Shown here piece by piece: positions 7,765-14,481 of a stretch of 64,000 nt of DNA (position 1 is its first letter; each line of letters begins with the position of its first letter). Below the pieces are notes generated by a model that ran no database searches, was not told the origin of the DNA, and saw nothing but the letters and a program-made list of their open reading frames with translations. The position numbers and the translations under genes are program-made. The DNA lies in IMG/VR virus record IMGVR_UViG_3300044623_001154, positions 1 through 64,000 of that record. One strand, written 5' to 3'. Origin of the DNA: a virus.

Positions 7765-7950
7765 TCACTTGTGAGAACAGTTAAGACGGGCGGATATAAT
7801 TCAGTTTATATGTGGGGAGTTCTAAGGGAACCTGCTATCAACCCCCAAGGTATATGAAAGTATAAGGCAGGTTGGAGTCTACTTGCTTCTCACCTTTAAG
7901 AGTAGTCGTCTGAGGTGTCACCCCCAAACCATCATACAACAAAGGTGGGG
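7765..7950 (+). ncRNA. Candidate structured RNA
   Basis: No ORF. A 7-bp outer stem (GTGAGAA 7771-7777 with TTCTCAC 7887-7893) encloses hairpins ATATAA/TTATAT (7794-7811) and AACCTGC/GCAGGTT (7829-7873); GGGG near 7813 could pair with CCCC near 7843. A CCCCCA/TGGGG hairpin follows at about 7920-7950. Strand inferred from G-U tolerance and gene direction; not matched to a known RNA. Confidence 0.4.
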
Positions 7951-7957
7951 ATAATTA

Positions 7958-7988
7958 TTGACATAAACTAATTCTTCAACATATTTAT
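7958..7988 (+). promoter_or_regulatory. TTGACA-18-TATTTAT promoter
   Basis: TTGACA 7958-7963 and TATTTAT 7982-7988, four bases before the ATG at 7993. Same geometry as the promoter of the 7076 gene. Confidence 0.65.
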
Positions 7989-7992
7989 TGTC

Positions 7993-8463
7993 ATGGAGAC
8001 TAAATTAAATGATAAACAAATGAGAGGTATTGACATGGTCATCAATGCCATCATGAAGAAATACAAATTCCTTAAAGGGTGGGAACTATATCCTGACCAT
8101 GAAAAATATGACTCAGTGATATTCATAAACGTTATCATGGACTATCAGGAGTTTGCTGACACATACAAATACTATACGGAACCTAACAGATATACATTTA
8201 AACGTACCGCAGGAAACCCCGCTACTTACATGGGGAGAGATAAGAAAGACTATGATAGTATGTACTATGATAAAGATAAGTTACTATACGAAGAGGTTAA
8301 ACTAATCAAAGAAGACATTGAAACAAGTGCTAAAGAATTATACCATAACCTTCCTGAAGAATTCCACTCTACATTCTCCACCGAATCATTCCCCGAATCG
8401 AAACACCCAAGGTCTATTATGATTACTGAGTTCATTGATACTCACCAAGCAGAGTCTTACTGA
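7993..8463 (+). CDS. Hypothetical protein (156 aa)
   Basis: METKLNDKQMRGIDMVINAIMKK... soluble, Tyr- and Lys-rich. Helical N-terminus, then a beta segment (DSVIFINVIMDYQEF) and an acidic helical tail. Unrecognised. A TGACAnnnTGTCA palindrome begins within its stop codon. Confidence 0.75.
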   Translation: METKLNDKQMRGIDMVINAIMKKYKFLKGWELYPDHEKYDSVIFINVIMDYQEFADTYKYYTEPNRYTFKRTAGNPATYMGRDKKDYDSMYYDKDKLLYEEVKLIKEDIETSAKELYHNLPEEFHSTFSTESFPESKHPRSIMITEFIDTHQAESY

Positions 8464-8473
8464 CATAATGTCA
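8461..8473. promoter_or_regulatory. Palindromic site TGACATAATGTCA
   Basis: Perfect 5-3-5 inverted repeat beginning at the stop codon of the preceding gene. Confidence 0.65.
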
Positions 8474-8516
8474 ATTCCTAATTCCCCCACAATAAGTTAT
8501 TAACATCCATACCACC

Positions 8517-8529
8517 TGACACCATGTCA
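8517..8529. promoter_or_regulatory. Palindromic site TGACACCATGTCA
   Basis: Perfect 5-3-5 inverted repeat, flanked by GTTATTAAC (about 8495) and, on the other strand, GTTATCAAC (about 8532). Confidence 0.65.
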
Positions 8530-8779
8530 TGTTGATAACTTCATTTGTATATGTCCCTGTAATTACATCACCCCCATATAGAATCCCTAAGACAGGGGGA
8601 CCTATAGTAACGTGGGCTAGAGCCCCTTCCCCTGATAACCCCCCATATACCCCTATACACCCCCCCTGCCCCGTATCCCCCCTCCATATAGGGTCATTTT
8701 GGGGTCCAAAAGGGGGGATAATCCTTTTGAGAAAGCGTATATCCTAAAAAACATATACTAACTTTTTTTCTGAAAAACC

Positions 8780-8815
8780 AAAAAAATATTTTTAAAAAAT
8801 TTTTGGAAAATTTTA
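8780..8815 (+). repeat. A/T-rich upstream element, copy 1
   Basis: AAAAAATATTTTTAAAAAAT followed by a TTTTGGAAAATTTT-like segment; near-copies lie at about 9477-9508 and 10073-10100, each just ahead of a gene. Confidence 0.65.
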
Positions 8816-8839
8816 AGGAATTACCTATCTTTATACTCT

Positions 8840-9178
8840 ATGACAAATCGGGCGATTGATACATACGTAAAAGACTTTTTAACTTACCGACATAAGGATT
8901 GGTATTGGGTTATTAATCCTGACACTAAAGAGTGGTTGGTTAGTGTGGGTAAAACGGGATATACATTTTTCAATAGTGAGTTTTGGCTTACCTTTTCAAA
9001 GTTCTATCCTGTGAAGGATTTAACTAAGACAATACAGGATTGGGTCATATATAAATTGGATGCTCCAATAAGTGAACATTGTTACCCTGATTATGTAAGT
9101 GGGGACTATGATTGGAGGAATGAATTTGATATTATGGAAATTACTGAGGTTATTCACGAAGGTAAGGTATTTATCTAA
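8840..9178 (+). CDS. Hypothetical protein with C-terminal W module (112 aa)
   Basis: MTNRAIDTYVKDFLTYRHKDWYWVINPDTKEW... an aromatic beta segment, then KDLTKTIQDWVIYKLDAPIS, which matches the tryptophan module of the local family. Layout resembles the 15730 and 28927 proteins. Function unknown. TATACT lies two bases from its start. Confidence 0.8.
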   Translation: MTNRAIDTYVKDFLTYRHKDWYWVINPDTKEWLVSVGKTGYTFFNSEFWLTFSKFYPVKDLTKTIQDWVIYKLDAPISEHCYPDYVSGDYDWRNEFDIMEITEVIHEGKVFI

Positions 9179-9179
9179 T

Positions 9180-9470
9180 ATGAAAGTGATAATAACAGAA
9201 AATCAAATCCCCTTAGTGATACGTTACTTTAAAACTGAGGTCCTTAAACAAATGGAGGTTTCTAACCCATGTTATTATAATGACCATTTTGATTTTGACA
9301 AATACAAACGAGATATTATACATTCCTCAATTAATGAGGTTGTGGGTCATATGGGTATTGACGAAAGGATGTTCTCCACATTCAAAGGTCAATTGTTAAA
9401 TGAGTTGGGTGGTGTGATTAGAAGACACTATAATAAATTCATTAAGGAGAACTGTCGTCCAAGGTGGTAA
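9180..9470 (+). CDS. Leader-peptide protein (96 aa)
   Basis: Begins MKVIITENQIP, the class-A leader (MKxIITE). The body is helical and basic at the end (IRRHYNKFIKENCRPRW), with DHFDFDKYKRD in the middle. ATG 9180 is chosen because the leader starts there. If the leader is cut after Glu7 like a T4 capsid-targeting sequence, a packaged head protein results; that is inference. Confidence 0.85.
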   Translation: MKVIITENQIPLVIRYFKTEVLKQMEVSNPCYYNDHFDFDKYKRDIIHSSINEVVGHMGIDERMFSTFKGQLLNELGGVIRRHYNKFIKENCRPRW

Positions 9471-9476
9471 CATATC

Positions 9477-9508
9477 AAAAAAATATTTTTAAAAAATTTT
9501 CAGAAAAT
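9477..9508 (+). repeat. A/T-rich upstream element, copy 2
   Basis: Near-copy of the element at 8780, directly ahead of the TATTTAT box of the next gene. Confidence 0.65.
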
Positions 9509-9513
9509 CGGAG

Positions 9514-9520
9514 TATTTAT
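9514..9520 (+). promoter_or_regulatory. TATTTAT promoter box (long spacing)
   Basis: 15 nt before the ATG at 9536. Confidence 0.6.
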
Positions 9521-9535
9521 AATTAAAATTATATT

Positions 9536-9937
9536 ATGGATAATTTAAATAAATACAAAAACAGATTTCATACATTAATGGAATCGACAATCGGCTATGT
9601 TAAACCATTAATTAGTGAGCAAAATTTTAAAGATGAATTAATAAAGCAGGGTTATAATGATATAACCTCTTGGTTTTTAAGTGATGTGGGAGTTGTTTAT
9701 ATACCTGACGGTAAATATGTTGGCGAAGGAACCCAAGATTATGTACATATTAAAACCCCCCAAGGAATTGATACGGGTTATGTATTATTTTGGGAGGAAC
9801 CGATGGAATTAACTAGAGGTGGCGGTATTGAAATTTTAATTGAAAGTAAGGGCGCAGTTATTAGAGTTGCGGGTAAGTTTAACTCATTAATGTTGAATGA
9901 AACCAAATTAAATAGTAGTGGATTAAAAACAAATTAA
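9536..9937 (+). CDS. Leader-type protein ending the leader in LISEQ (133 aa)
   Basis: The N-terminal 29 residues (helical, ending VKPLISEQ) look like the longer leader class whose end is hydrophobic-x-E-Q. The mature part starts NFKDELIKQGYNDITSW and is beta-rich (GVVYIPDGKYVG, YVHIKTPQGIDTGYVLF). Function unknown. Preceded by the A/T element and TATTTAT box. Confidence 0.8.
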   Translation: MDNLNKYKNRFHTLMESTIGYVKPLISEQNFKDELIKQGYNDITSWFLSDVGVVYIPDGKYVGEGTQDYVHIKTPQGIDTGYVLFWEEPMELTRGGGIEILIESKGAVIRVAGKFNSLMLNETKLNSSGLKTN

Positions 9938-10072
9938 TTTAATGGTACTTTTTAATTTGGGGGAAATCAGGACCCCCCTATAAACGGGGGACATGTCTAC
10001 TGAATAAACATATAAGGGGGACATGTTTAAATTTCCTGTAAAAATCGACATATATAAAAAGGGGGTAATAGT

Positions 10073-10100
10073 GAAAAAAAATTTCTGGAAAAATTTTGAG
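10073..10100 (+). repeat. A/T-rich upstream element, copy 3
   Basis: GAAAAAAAATTTCTGGAAAA-type copy of the 8780 element, ahead of the TATTTAT box at 10111. Confidence 0.6.
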
Positions 10101-10110
10101 TAAAATGGGG

Positions 10111-10117
10111 TATTTAT
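10111..10117 (+). promoter_or_regulatory. TATTTAT promoter box (4-nt spacing)
   Basis: Four bases before the ATG at 10122; implies a leaderless transcript. Confidence 0.65.
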
Positions 10118-10121
10118 ATAT

Positions 10122-10487
10122 ATGAAAGTTATATTAAATGAAAGTAGATTCGAATCTGTGTTTTCGGAATTGTTGAAGAAAGAAAAACTTAACATAGACA
10201 TTAGTTGGTATGGTAGTGATATGAGTAGTCAAGGTGAATTGATTATAAAAGGGTTGGTTAAATTTAGTCAGGGAGATACACCGAGAAATATAGAACTTAT
10301 TGGATATTCACAAGGTCATATATTTTCATATATAAAAAAAGGGGATGAATTAATATTGAGAAAGATATCACCTAATATAGAACATTATTTTGAACGTGTT
10401 GCTTTGTTTAATATATTCCCCCCCGAAAAGGTGTTAGACTATCTTGATAACTTGGTTAAGGAATATTTATATAATGAATTAAAATAA
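10122..10487 (+). CDS. Leader-peptide protein (121 aa)
   Basis: Class-A-like leader MKVILNESRF. The body has a beta-rich middle (QGELIIKGLVKFSQ, PRNIELIGYSQGHIFSYIKKGDELILRKI) and a C-terminal helix (VLDYLDNLVKEYLYNEL). Unrecognised. Own promoter and terminator, so a single-gene unit. Confidence 0.85.
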   Translation: MKVILNESRFESVFSELLKKEKLNIDISWYGSDMSSQGELIIKGLVKFSQGDTPRNIELIGYSQGHIFSYIKKGDELILRKISPNIEHYFERVALFNIFPPEKVLDYLDNLVKEYLYNELK

Positions 10488-10492
10488 TACAT

Positions 10493-10519
10493 AACCCCTC
10501 TTCAACGGAGGGGTTTTTT
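10493..10519 (+). terminator. Rho-independent terminator
   Basis: AACCCCTC / GAGGGGTT stem with T run. Confidence 0.85.
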
Positions 10520-10530
10520 GTTTTAGATAA

Positions 10531-10537
10531 TATTTAT
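10531..10537 (+). promoter_or_regulatory. TATTTAT promoter box (14-nt spacing)
   Basis: 14 nt before the ATG at 10552, in the recurrent context TATTTATAAT(A/T)AAAAGTATATATG. Confidence 0.65.
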
Positions 10538-10551
10538 AATAAAAAGTATAT

Positions 10552-11049
10552 ATGAAAAAAGTGATAAGATTAACAGAATCCGATTTGATGAGGATTGTTA
10601 AACGAGTTATTAAAGAGAGTGATGGTGAGGTTAAAAAAACTGACGCTAAGACAAATCAATATTGGAACCAATTAAAACCTAGATTAAAAGCCTTAGGTTT
10701 TAATTCTAAAGTAGACCATATTGTAAATGAACGTAGTTATTTTAACATAGGTGGATACCCTAGTGTTGATTTTTATAGCGAAGTAATGACACACCCATCA
10801 GGAATTGTTATTACATATCCTGCAGATATGATGGATTATACAGGTGATTATTACCCTAATTTTGTGGAAATCAATGGTTCTAAAAATTGGAATCAATCAT
10901 CACATTTACCTACGTTTGTAGACGGGTCAAGTCCTTGTATTGGTTCTATAATACAAAGTGAGCCTGATTCAGGAAAAGGTTTTAAGGTGTCCTGTGGTGA
11001 TTACATTGTTAAAGTTGTAACTAAAGCAATTAATGACACAAAGAAATAA
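10552..11049 (+). CDS. Leader-peptide protein, MKKVIRLTESDL class (165 aa)
   Basis: Residues 1-23 are the class-B leader (MKKVIRLTESDLMRIVKRVI then KES). Two (I/L)xE sites, LTE9 and IKE22. The mature part (YWNQLKPRLKALGFNSKV..., later SGIVITYPADMMDYTGDYYPNFVEING) is unrecognised; two Cys occur near the end. The leader DNA is nearly identical to that of the 14482 and 18507 genes although the bodies differ. Own promoter and terminator. Confidence 0.87.
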   Translation: MKKVIRLTESDLMRIVKRVIKESDGEVKKTDAKTNQYWNQLKPRLKALGFNSKVDHIVNERSYFNIGGYPSVDFYSEVMTHPSGIVITYPADMMDYTGDYYPNFVEINGSKNWNQSSHLPTFVDGSSPCIGSIIQSEPDSGKGFKVSCGDYIVKVVTKAINDTKK

Positions 11050-11060
11050 GATTAACTGAA

Positions 11061-11087
11061 ACCCACCTCATCAGGTGGGGTTTTTTA
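11061..11087 (+). terminator. Rho-independent terminator
   Basis: CCCACCT / AGGTGGG stem, CATC loop, T run. Confidence 0.85.
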
Positions 11088-11088
11088 T

Positions 11089-11117
11089 TTGACCTCATCA
11101 TTTAATTTCTATATAAT
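11089..11117 (+). promoter_or_regulatory. TTGACC-17-TATAAT promoter
   Basis: Near-consensus sigma-70-type boxes (11089-11094 and 11112-11117) with 17-bp spacing, 15 nt before the ATG at 11133. A different class from its neighbours. Confidence 0.6.
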
Positions 11118-11132
11118 TAAATAAAAAAGATT

Positions 11133-11423
11133 ATGAGAGATTATGATGTTAATGAAACTGTGGAACAACCTGTTGAAATGAGAGGTTATGATAGAGAACC
11201 TGAAATGGAGTTGAAACAAGATTACAAACCTAAGAAACAGGAATTACTTAAAGAATACGAGATACGTCTTCGTTTTTTAAGTGTTGGGTGTGTTGTTAGT
11301 GTTGGATGTAAGGAGATTCCTTTTAGAAATGTAAAGGAAGCTATGGATGAACTTAACAAGTATGTTGAGAATCCATATGAGGTAGGAAAGAAATGGCATG
11401 AGTTATTTAATAGTGAGGACTGA
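11133..11423 (+). CDS. Hypothetical protein without leader (96 aa)
   Basis: Charged N-terminal half (repeated MRDYDV/MRGYDR, then KPKKQELLKEY) and a C-terminal small domain (EIRLRFLSVGCVVSVGCKEIPF followed by a helix). It has no MKxIITE leader and uses a TTGACC/TATAAT promoter, so it is probably expressed at another time than the leader genes around it. Function unknown. Confidence 0.8.
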   Translation: MRDYDVNETVEQPVEMRGYDREPEMELKQDYKPKKQELLKEYEIRLRFLSVGCVVSVGCKEIPFRNVKEAMDELNKYVENPYEVGKKWHELFNSED

Positions 11424-11430
11424 TATTTAT
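11424..11430 (+). promoter_or_regulatory. TATTTAT promoter box (14-nt spacing)
   Basis: 14 nt before the ATG at 11445. Confidence 0.6.
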
Positions 11431-11444
11431 TATTAAAAATATAT

Positions 11445-11837
11445 ATGAAAAAGTTTATTATTACGGAAGACGATAAGAATCATATAAAGGGTTTATATGG
11501 GAGAATATTATCTGAGGGTTTTGAAGGTCAAGTTGAGGACTTGGATAATTGGATTGAAAATCATCATGATTACATCAGTCAGCATTCTTTAGAAGAAAAG
11601 ATATCAGAGTTGTTTGATGGGGCGCTTGGTGATGTTGATTCACACGTTCACACTGAAAATGACGCAGGTGGTGACGAGTATGGTGAGAATTGGGGTAGAA
11701 AGTTAATTACAATAACAAACAATGGTGAACCCTTAATTAAAATTTGGGTAACTAATGATTATGTATATGACTACGGTAAAAACTCTATTGAGTTTGACGA
11801 AAGGTTTAAATTTAATCAGGACGCATTATATTCATAA
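11445..11837 (+). CDS. Leader-peptide protein, MKKFIITE-DKN class (130 aa)
   Basis: Class-C leader MKKFIITEDDKNHIKGLYGR followed by ILSEG, again with (I/L)xE at residues 8 and 24. The mature part is acidic and His-rich (NHHDYISQHSLEEK, DVDSHVHTENDAGG) and ends with a beta segment (KLITITNNGEPLIKIWV). Its last 50 bp plus downstream hairpin recur at 12873-12940 as a remnant. Confidence 0.87.
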   Translation: MKKFIITEDDKNHIKGLYGRILSEGFEGQVEDLDNWIENHHDYISQHSLEEKISELFDGALGDVDSHVHTENDAGGDEYGENWGRKLITITNNGEPLIKIWVTNDYVYDYGKNSIEFDERFKFNQDALYS

Positions 11838-11904
11838 TCCCCCAACTACCGAATAATCCTCGGTAGTTTAATAATCCCTCGCCAATGATAGTATCGTTGG
11901 TTTG

Positions 11905-11934
11905 ACCCCATCTTTTATAAGTGGGGTTTTTTTA
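11905..11934 (+). terminator. Rho-independent terminator
   Basis: ACCCCA / TGGGGT stem with seven T; preceded by an ACTACCGA/TCGGTAGT hairpin near 11850. Confidence 0.8.
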
Positions 11935-11965
11935 TTTAATGGGATATTTATCATTAAAACAAACT

Positions 11966-12454
11966 ATGAAAAAATTTATAATCACCGAACAAGATAAGAA
12001 TTCCATTTTAGGTATGTATGGTGTCATATCCGAACAAGCCCCAACAACAACTTATTATCTTGGGACTAACAAAAACGCAAAATTTACAGTTATTAGTGCT
12101 AAGGATATACCTGGTGGTAAAGAATTAACCTTAACTTTACAGTCACTATGTCGTTTTCTTGATAAAGAAGGTCAATTAGAGATGAATGCTAATTACTCAA
12201 CGCTAACAGGAAAACTAACATACACCAGTTCAAATGGGTTGGTTAAATTAACAATTTTACCTACCAACACGAATCCTGAGATGGTCAAGACTCTAAATTA
12301 CGCATTTGATTTTATGTTTAACGATATAGTTACAACAGGTGTTAGTATTGACGAAAAAAACTTTTTTTACGATACCACTTTAGTTGCAAGACTTAAAAAT
12401 ATTAAAACACCAACTACACCTGTTGGTGGAGTATCACAAAAACCAATGGGTTAA
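11966..12454 (+). CDS. Leader-peptide protein, MKKFIITE-DKN class (162 aa)
   Basis: Leader MKKFIITEQDKNSILGMYGV ending ISEQ, matching the 11445 leader. After it, a Thr-rich mature domain with regular strands (YYLGTNKNAKFTVISAKDI, GKLTYTSSNGLVKLTILPTN) that could be a beta-sandwich, and a Pro/Gly tail. A TATTTAT box lies near 11944. Function unknown. Confidence 0.85.
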   Translation: MKKFIITEQDKNSILGMYGVISEQAPTTTYYLGTNKNAKFTVISAKDIPGGKELTLTLQSLCRFLDKEGQLEMNANYSTLTGKLTYTSSNGLVKLTILPTNTNPEMVKTLNYAFDFMFNDIVTTGVSIDEKNFFYDTTLVARLKNIKTPTTPVGGVSQKPMG

Positions 12455-12483
12455 AATATAGGACTTAGTAATATAATATAGTG

Positions 12484-12511
12484 AACCCCTTCTTCAACGG
12501 AGGGGTTTTTT
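12484..12511 (+). terminator. Rho-independent terminator
   Basis: AACCCCT / AGGGGTT stem with T run. Confidence 0.85.
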
Positions 12512-12522
12512 ATTTTACAAAG

Positions 12523-12529
12523 TATTTAT
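12523..12529 (+). promoter_or_regulatory. TATTTAT promoter box (15-nt spacing)
   Basis: 15 nt before the ATG at 12545. Confidence 0.6.
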
Positions 12530-12544
12530 TAAAAAAAGATTTTT

Positions 12545-12868
12545 ATGAAGAAAGTAATAAGATTAACAGAATCAGATTTGATGAGAATAGTTAAAAGAGT
12601 TATATTAGAACAATCAGTAAATTGTGACAATGACTTTAATAAAATTGAAAACTCGTTAGAATATAAATACCACCAAAAGGGCGGGATATTTTCTAAACTT
12701 AACCAAAATGATAAAGGTATGAATGAATATGTTTGTTTAAAAGACCATAAGGGTTATATTAAAAAAATCATACCTACAATCACAAATGAAAATTTAAAAT
12801 GTGTTCAGAATAAAATGGTTAATTGGTGTAAATCTGAAGGTTATAATACAGGTAATCAGATATCTTAA
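12545..12868 (+). CDS. Leader-peptide protein, MKKVIRLTESDL class (107 aa)
   Basis: Class-B leader ending VILEQ, then a short mature part (SVNCDNDFNKIENSLEY...GIFSKLNQNDKGMNEYVCLKDH) with four Cys that could pair. Unrecognised. It sits between the 11445-type tail and its duplicated remnant, as if inserted during a duplication. Confidence 0.83.
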   Translation: MKKVIRLTESDLMRIVKRVILEQSVNCDNDFNKIENSLEYKYHQKGGIFSKLNQNDKGMNEYVCLKDHKGYIKKIIPTITNENLKCVQNKMVNWCKSEGYNTGNQIS

Positions 12869-12872
12869 CATT

Positions 12873-12940
12873 ATTGAGTTTGATGAAAGGTTTAAATTTA
12901 ATCAGGACGCATTATATTCATAATCCCCCAACTACCGATT
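12873..12940 (+). pseudogene. Remnant of a second copy of the 11445 gene
   Basis: About 68 bp nearly identical to 11788-11855: the last 16 codons (IEFDERFKFNQDALYS), the stop and the first part of the downstream hairpin. No start or body remains, so only the 3' scar of a duplicate is left. Confidence 0.85.
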
Positions 12941-12960
12941 AATTCTCGGTAGTTTAATTC

Positions 12961-12990
12961 CCCCATCTTTTATAGGTGGGGTCTCTTTAT
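12961..12990 (+). terminator. Duplicated terminator
   Basis: CCCCA / TGGGG stem with T-rich tail, the counterpart of 11905-11934. Confidence 0.6.
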
Positions 12991-13036
12991 TTGGTAGAAA
13001 ATAGGATAAAAAAGATAAAATTTCGTTCACCGTGTC

Positions 13037-13056
13037 CGACCTTCGGTCGTGTTTTT
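13037..13056 (+). terminator. Possible terminator in a GC-rich patch
   Basis: CGACC-TTC-GGTCG hairpin followed by GTGTTTTTC. The surrounding 45 bp are unusually GC-rich for this genome. Confidence 0.35.
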
Positions 13057-13090
13057 CTTGGTCCCCCCGCCGCGATTTAATATTTGAATA

Positions 13091-13097
13091 TATTTAT
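13091..13097 (+). promoter_or_regulatory. TATTTAT promoter box (14-nt spacing)
   Basis: 14 nt before the ATG at 13112. Confidence 0.6.
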
Positions 13098-13111
13098 AAT
13101 TAAACGTATAT

Positions 13112-13387
13112 ATGAAAAATAGAATAAGATTAACTGAGGGTGACTTGATTAGATTAGTTAAACGTGTCATTAATGAAAACCACGAAGAAAATTCATTATA
13201 TAAAGAAATTAAAAGTGTTATAAGAAATTCTATTTCACCATCTGAAGAGAGGGTTAATATTTTACGAATGATTGCCGATGAAATTGAATCAGGGGCATCA
13301 CAAAGAAAAGAAACTGCCATAAGATGGGACAAAGATAAAGAACGGTCAAGAAAAAGGGGTGGTTTAGACCCTAATAATCAATTTTAA
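13112..13387 (+). CDS. Leader-peptide protein, RIRLTEGDL class (91 aa)
   Basis: Class-B variant MKNRIRLTEGDLIRLVKRVI ending NEN. The mature part is a charged helix (EIKSVIRNSISPSEERVNILRMIADEIE) and a basic tail. The TAA overlaps the next ATG by one base; this starts an operon running to about 15.2 kb. Confidence 0.83.
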   Translation: MKNRIRLTEGDLIRLVKRVINENHEENSLYKEIKSVIRNSISPSEERVNILRMIADEIESGASQRKETAIRWDKDKERSRKRGGLDPNNQF

Positions 13388-13836
13388 TGAATAAGGAAAC
13401 AACAATAGAAGACCCATCGGTATTGAACGTTATTAAAAAGTTTACGAACAAAATGATTAATCAATACATGAAGATGTATACAGGTATTAATACTGATTTT
13501 AAATTTGATTTAGAATTAATTGATGTAACTAGTAGAAATGGTATGGAAAGAGTTAGTGATTCGGTTAGACGTGAATACGATTATGTTTTATTGCTGGAAC
13601 CTAATCAGGTTATACCTGGTAAAATATATGTTAATGAGGAAACCCCATTTTATCATAAAGATGATGTAAGAGCTCAATATATGAAAAATCCGTATGAAAT
13701 TGGTTTTTATGAGTTCACTGAGTTATTGAGGGAGGATTTAAAAATGTTGGGGATTGATTTGGACCGTACTTCGTTTGGTCGAACTTATATAAAGTGTCCT
13801 GTTGATTGGGGTTTAAGTTTAAATTATAAAGAATGA
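13387..13836 (+). CDS. Hypothetical protein (149 aa)
   Basis: No leader at the N-terminus (MNKETTIEDPSVLNVIKKFT...). Helical start, beta middle (DYVLLLEPNQVIPGKIYVNEE), then FYEFTELLREDLKMLGIDLDR. Coupled by overlap to leader genes on both sides, so it may work with or assist one of them. Unrecognised. Confidence 0.8.
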   Translation: MNKETTIEDPSVLNVIKKFTNKMINQYMKMYTGINTDFKFDLELIDVTSRNGMERVSDSVRREYDYVLLLEPNQVIPGKIYVNEETPFYHKDDVRAQYMKNPYEIGFYEFTELLREDLKMLGIDLDRTSFGRTYIKCPVDWGLSLNYKE

Positions 13837-14201
13837 AAATATTAATTAATGAAAGTGATTTAAGAAATCTATTGGTAAATAGATTGGGGATTGATTTAAC
13901 GGGTAAGGTTAAAATCTTAACCAGTGTTTATCATATTCCTAGGGTATTTGATGAATTCATGAGTAGTCATATGGCTAGAGTTTGGATGAAAAACTATGGA
14001 CCGATGTATCTAATTAAATTACCTGATGAGACATTAATATATCAGAAACAGGTTAAGTTTAGGGATAAGATATTAGTTAATTCTGAAGGTGAATCATATC
14101 AGGAACAAGAAGTATTGGATAAGTTAGGTGTTCCCCCGATTGGGTTAACCCTTACTGATATTGTGGATACATTTGGTGAAGAAATGGATATGGGTTTATG
14201 A
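13833..14201 (+). CDS. Leader-peptide protein, YGPMY family (122 aa)
   Basis: Leader MKILINESDLRNLLVNRLG. Member of a three-copy family (with the C-terminal half of the 16532 protein and the 17307 protein) sharing NLLxNxLGxDLTGxV, a central YGPMYLIxLP, and C-terminal LGxPPxGxTLxDIVDTF. The conserved core and variable middle suggest one fold with changing specificity. Function unknown. Confidence 0.87.
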   Translation: MKILINESDLRNLLVNRLGIDLTGKVKILTSVYHIPRVFDEFMSSHMARVWMKNYGPMYLIKLPDETLIYQKQVKFRDKILVNSEGESYQEQEVLDKLGVPPIGLTLTDIVDTFGEEMDMGL

Positions 14202-14473
14202 AGGTAATAATAACGGAAGAACAACTTAGCGTTTATGTCAGACGAAGATATCATTGTATGAAGGATTATCTTGATAAGTTAGCGAGTGGTGAAGAGAGAT
14301 TATTTATTCCCCCTGGTGATTTTGAGTGGAGTTCCTATCAGGTGGTATTTACCGCGGTTCTTAGACTTAATTGTGATGATAAATATAATGGTTTATATAG
14401 TCAAGATATTCATAATGAAGTTATGGAACTGTTTGGTGACGACATGTTTAAAATTTATAAAGAAAATAAGTAA
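14198..14473 (+). CDS. Leader-peptide protein (91 aa)
   Basis: Leader MKVIITEEQLSVYVRRRYH, basic after the Glu. The body is helical with RLFIPPGDFEWSSYQ in the middle. Unrecognised. ATGA overlap with the upstream gene and a 5-bp gap to the next. Confidence 0.83.
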   Translation: MKVIITEEQLSVYVRRRYHCMKDYLDKLASGEERLFIPPGDFEWSSYQVVFTAVLRLNCDDKYNGLYSQDIHNEVMELFGDDMFKIYKENK

Positions 14474-14481
14474 AAGTACAT

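Larger units (their letters stand above)
8464..8839. other. Gene-free region with C-rich tract
   Basis: Contains two TGACA palindromes (8461, 8517), GTTATYAAC elements on both sides of the second, then 8560-8720 with many runs of 4-8 C (G runs on the other strand), and an A/T-rich element at about 8780-8815. The 72-codon ORF across it has Pro-rich, composition-driven sequence and is not called. Confidence 0.6.

Noticed and set aside
8529-8747. 72-aa ORF rich in Pro
   Set aside because: Follows from C-run composition, no start context and no domain-like pattern.
6173-8839. tRNA or tmRNA genes in the gene-poor region
   Set aside because: I saw no cloverleaf with T-loop GTTCGAATC-like sequence and CCA-type acceptor; the structured segment at 7765-7950 does not fit a tRNA or tmRNA.
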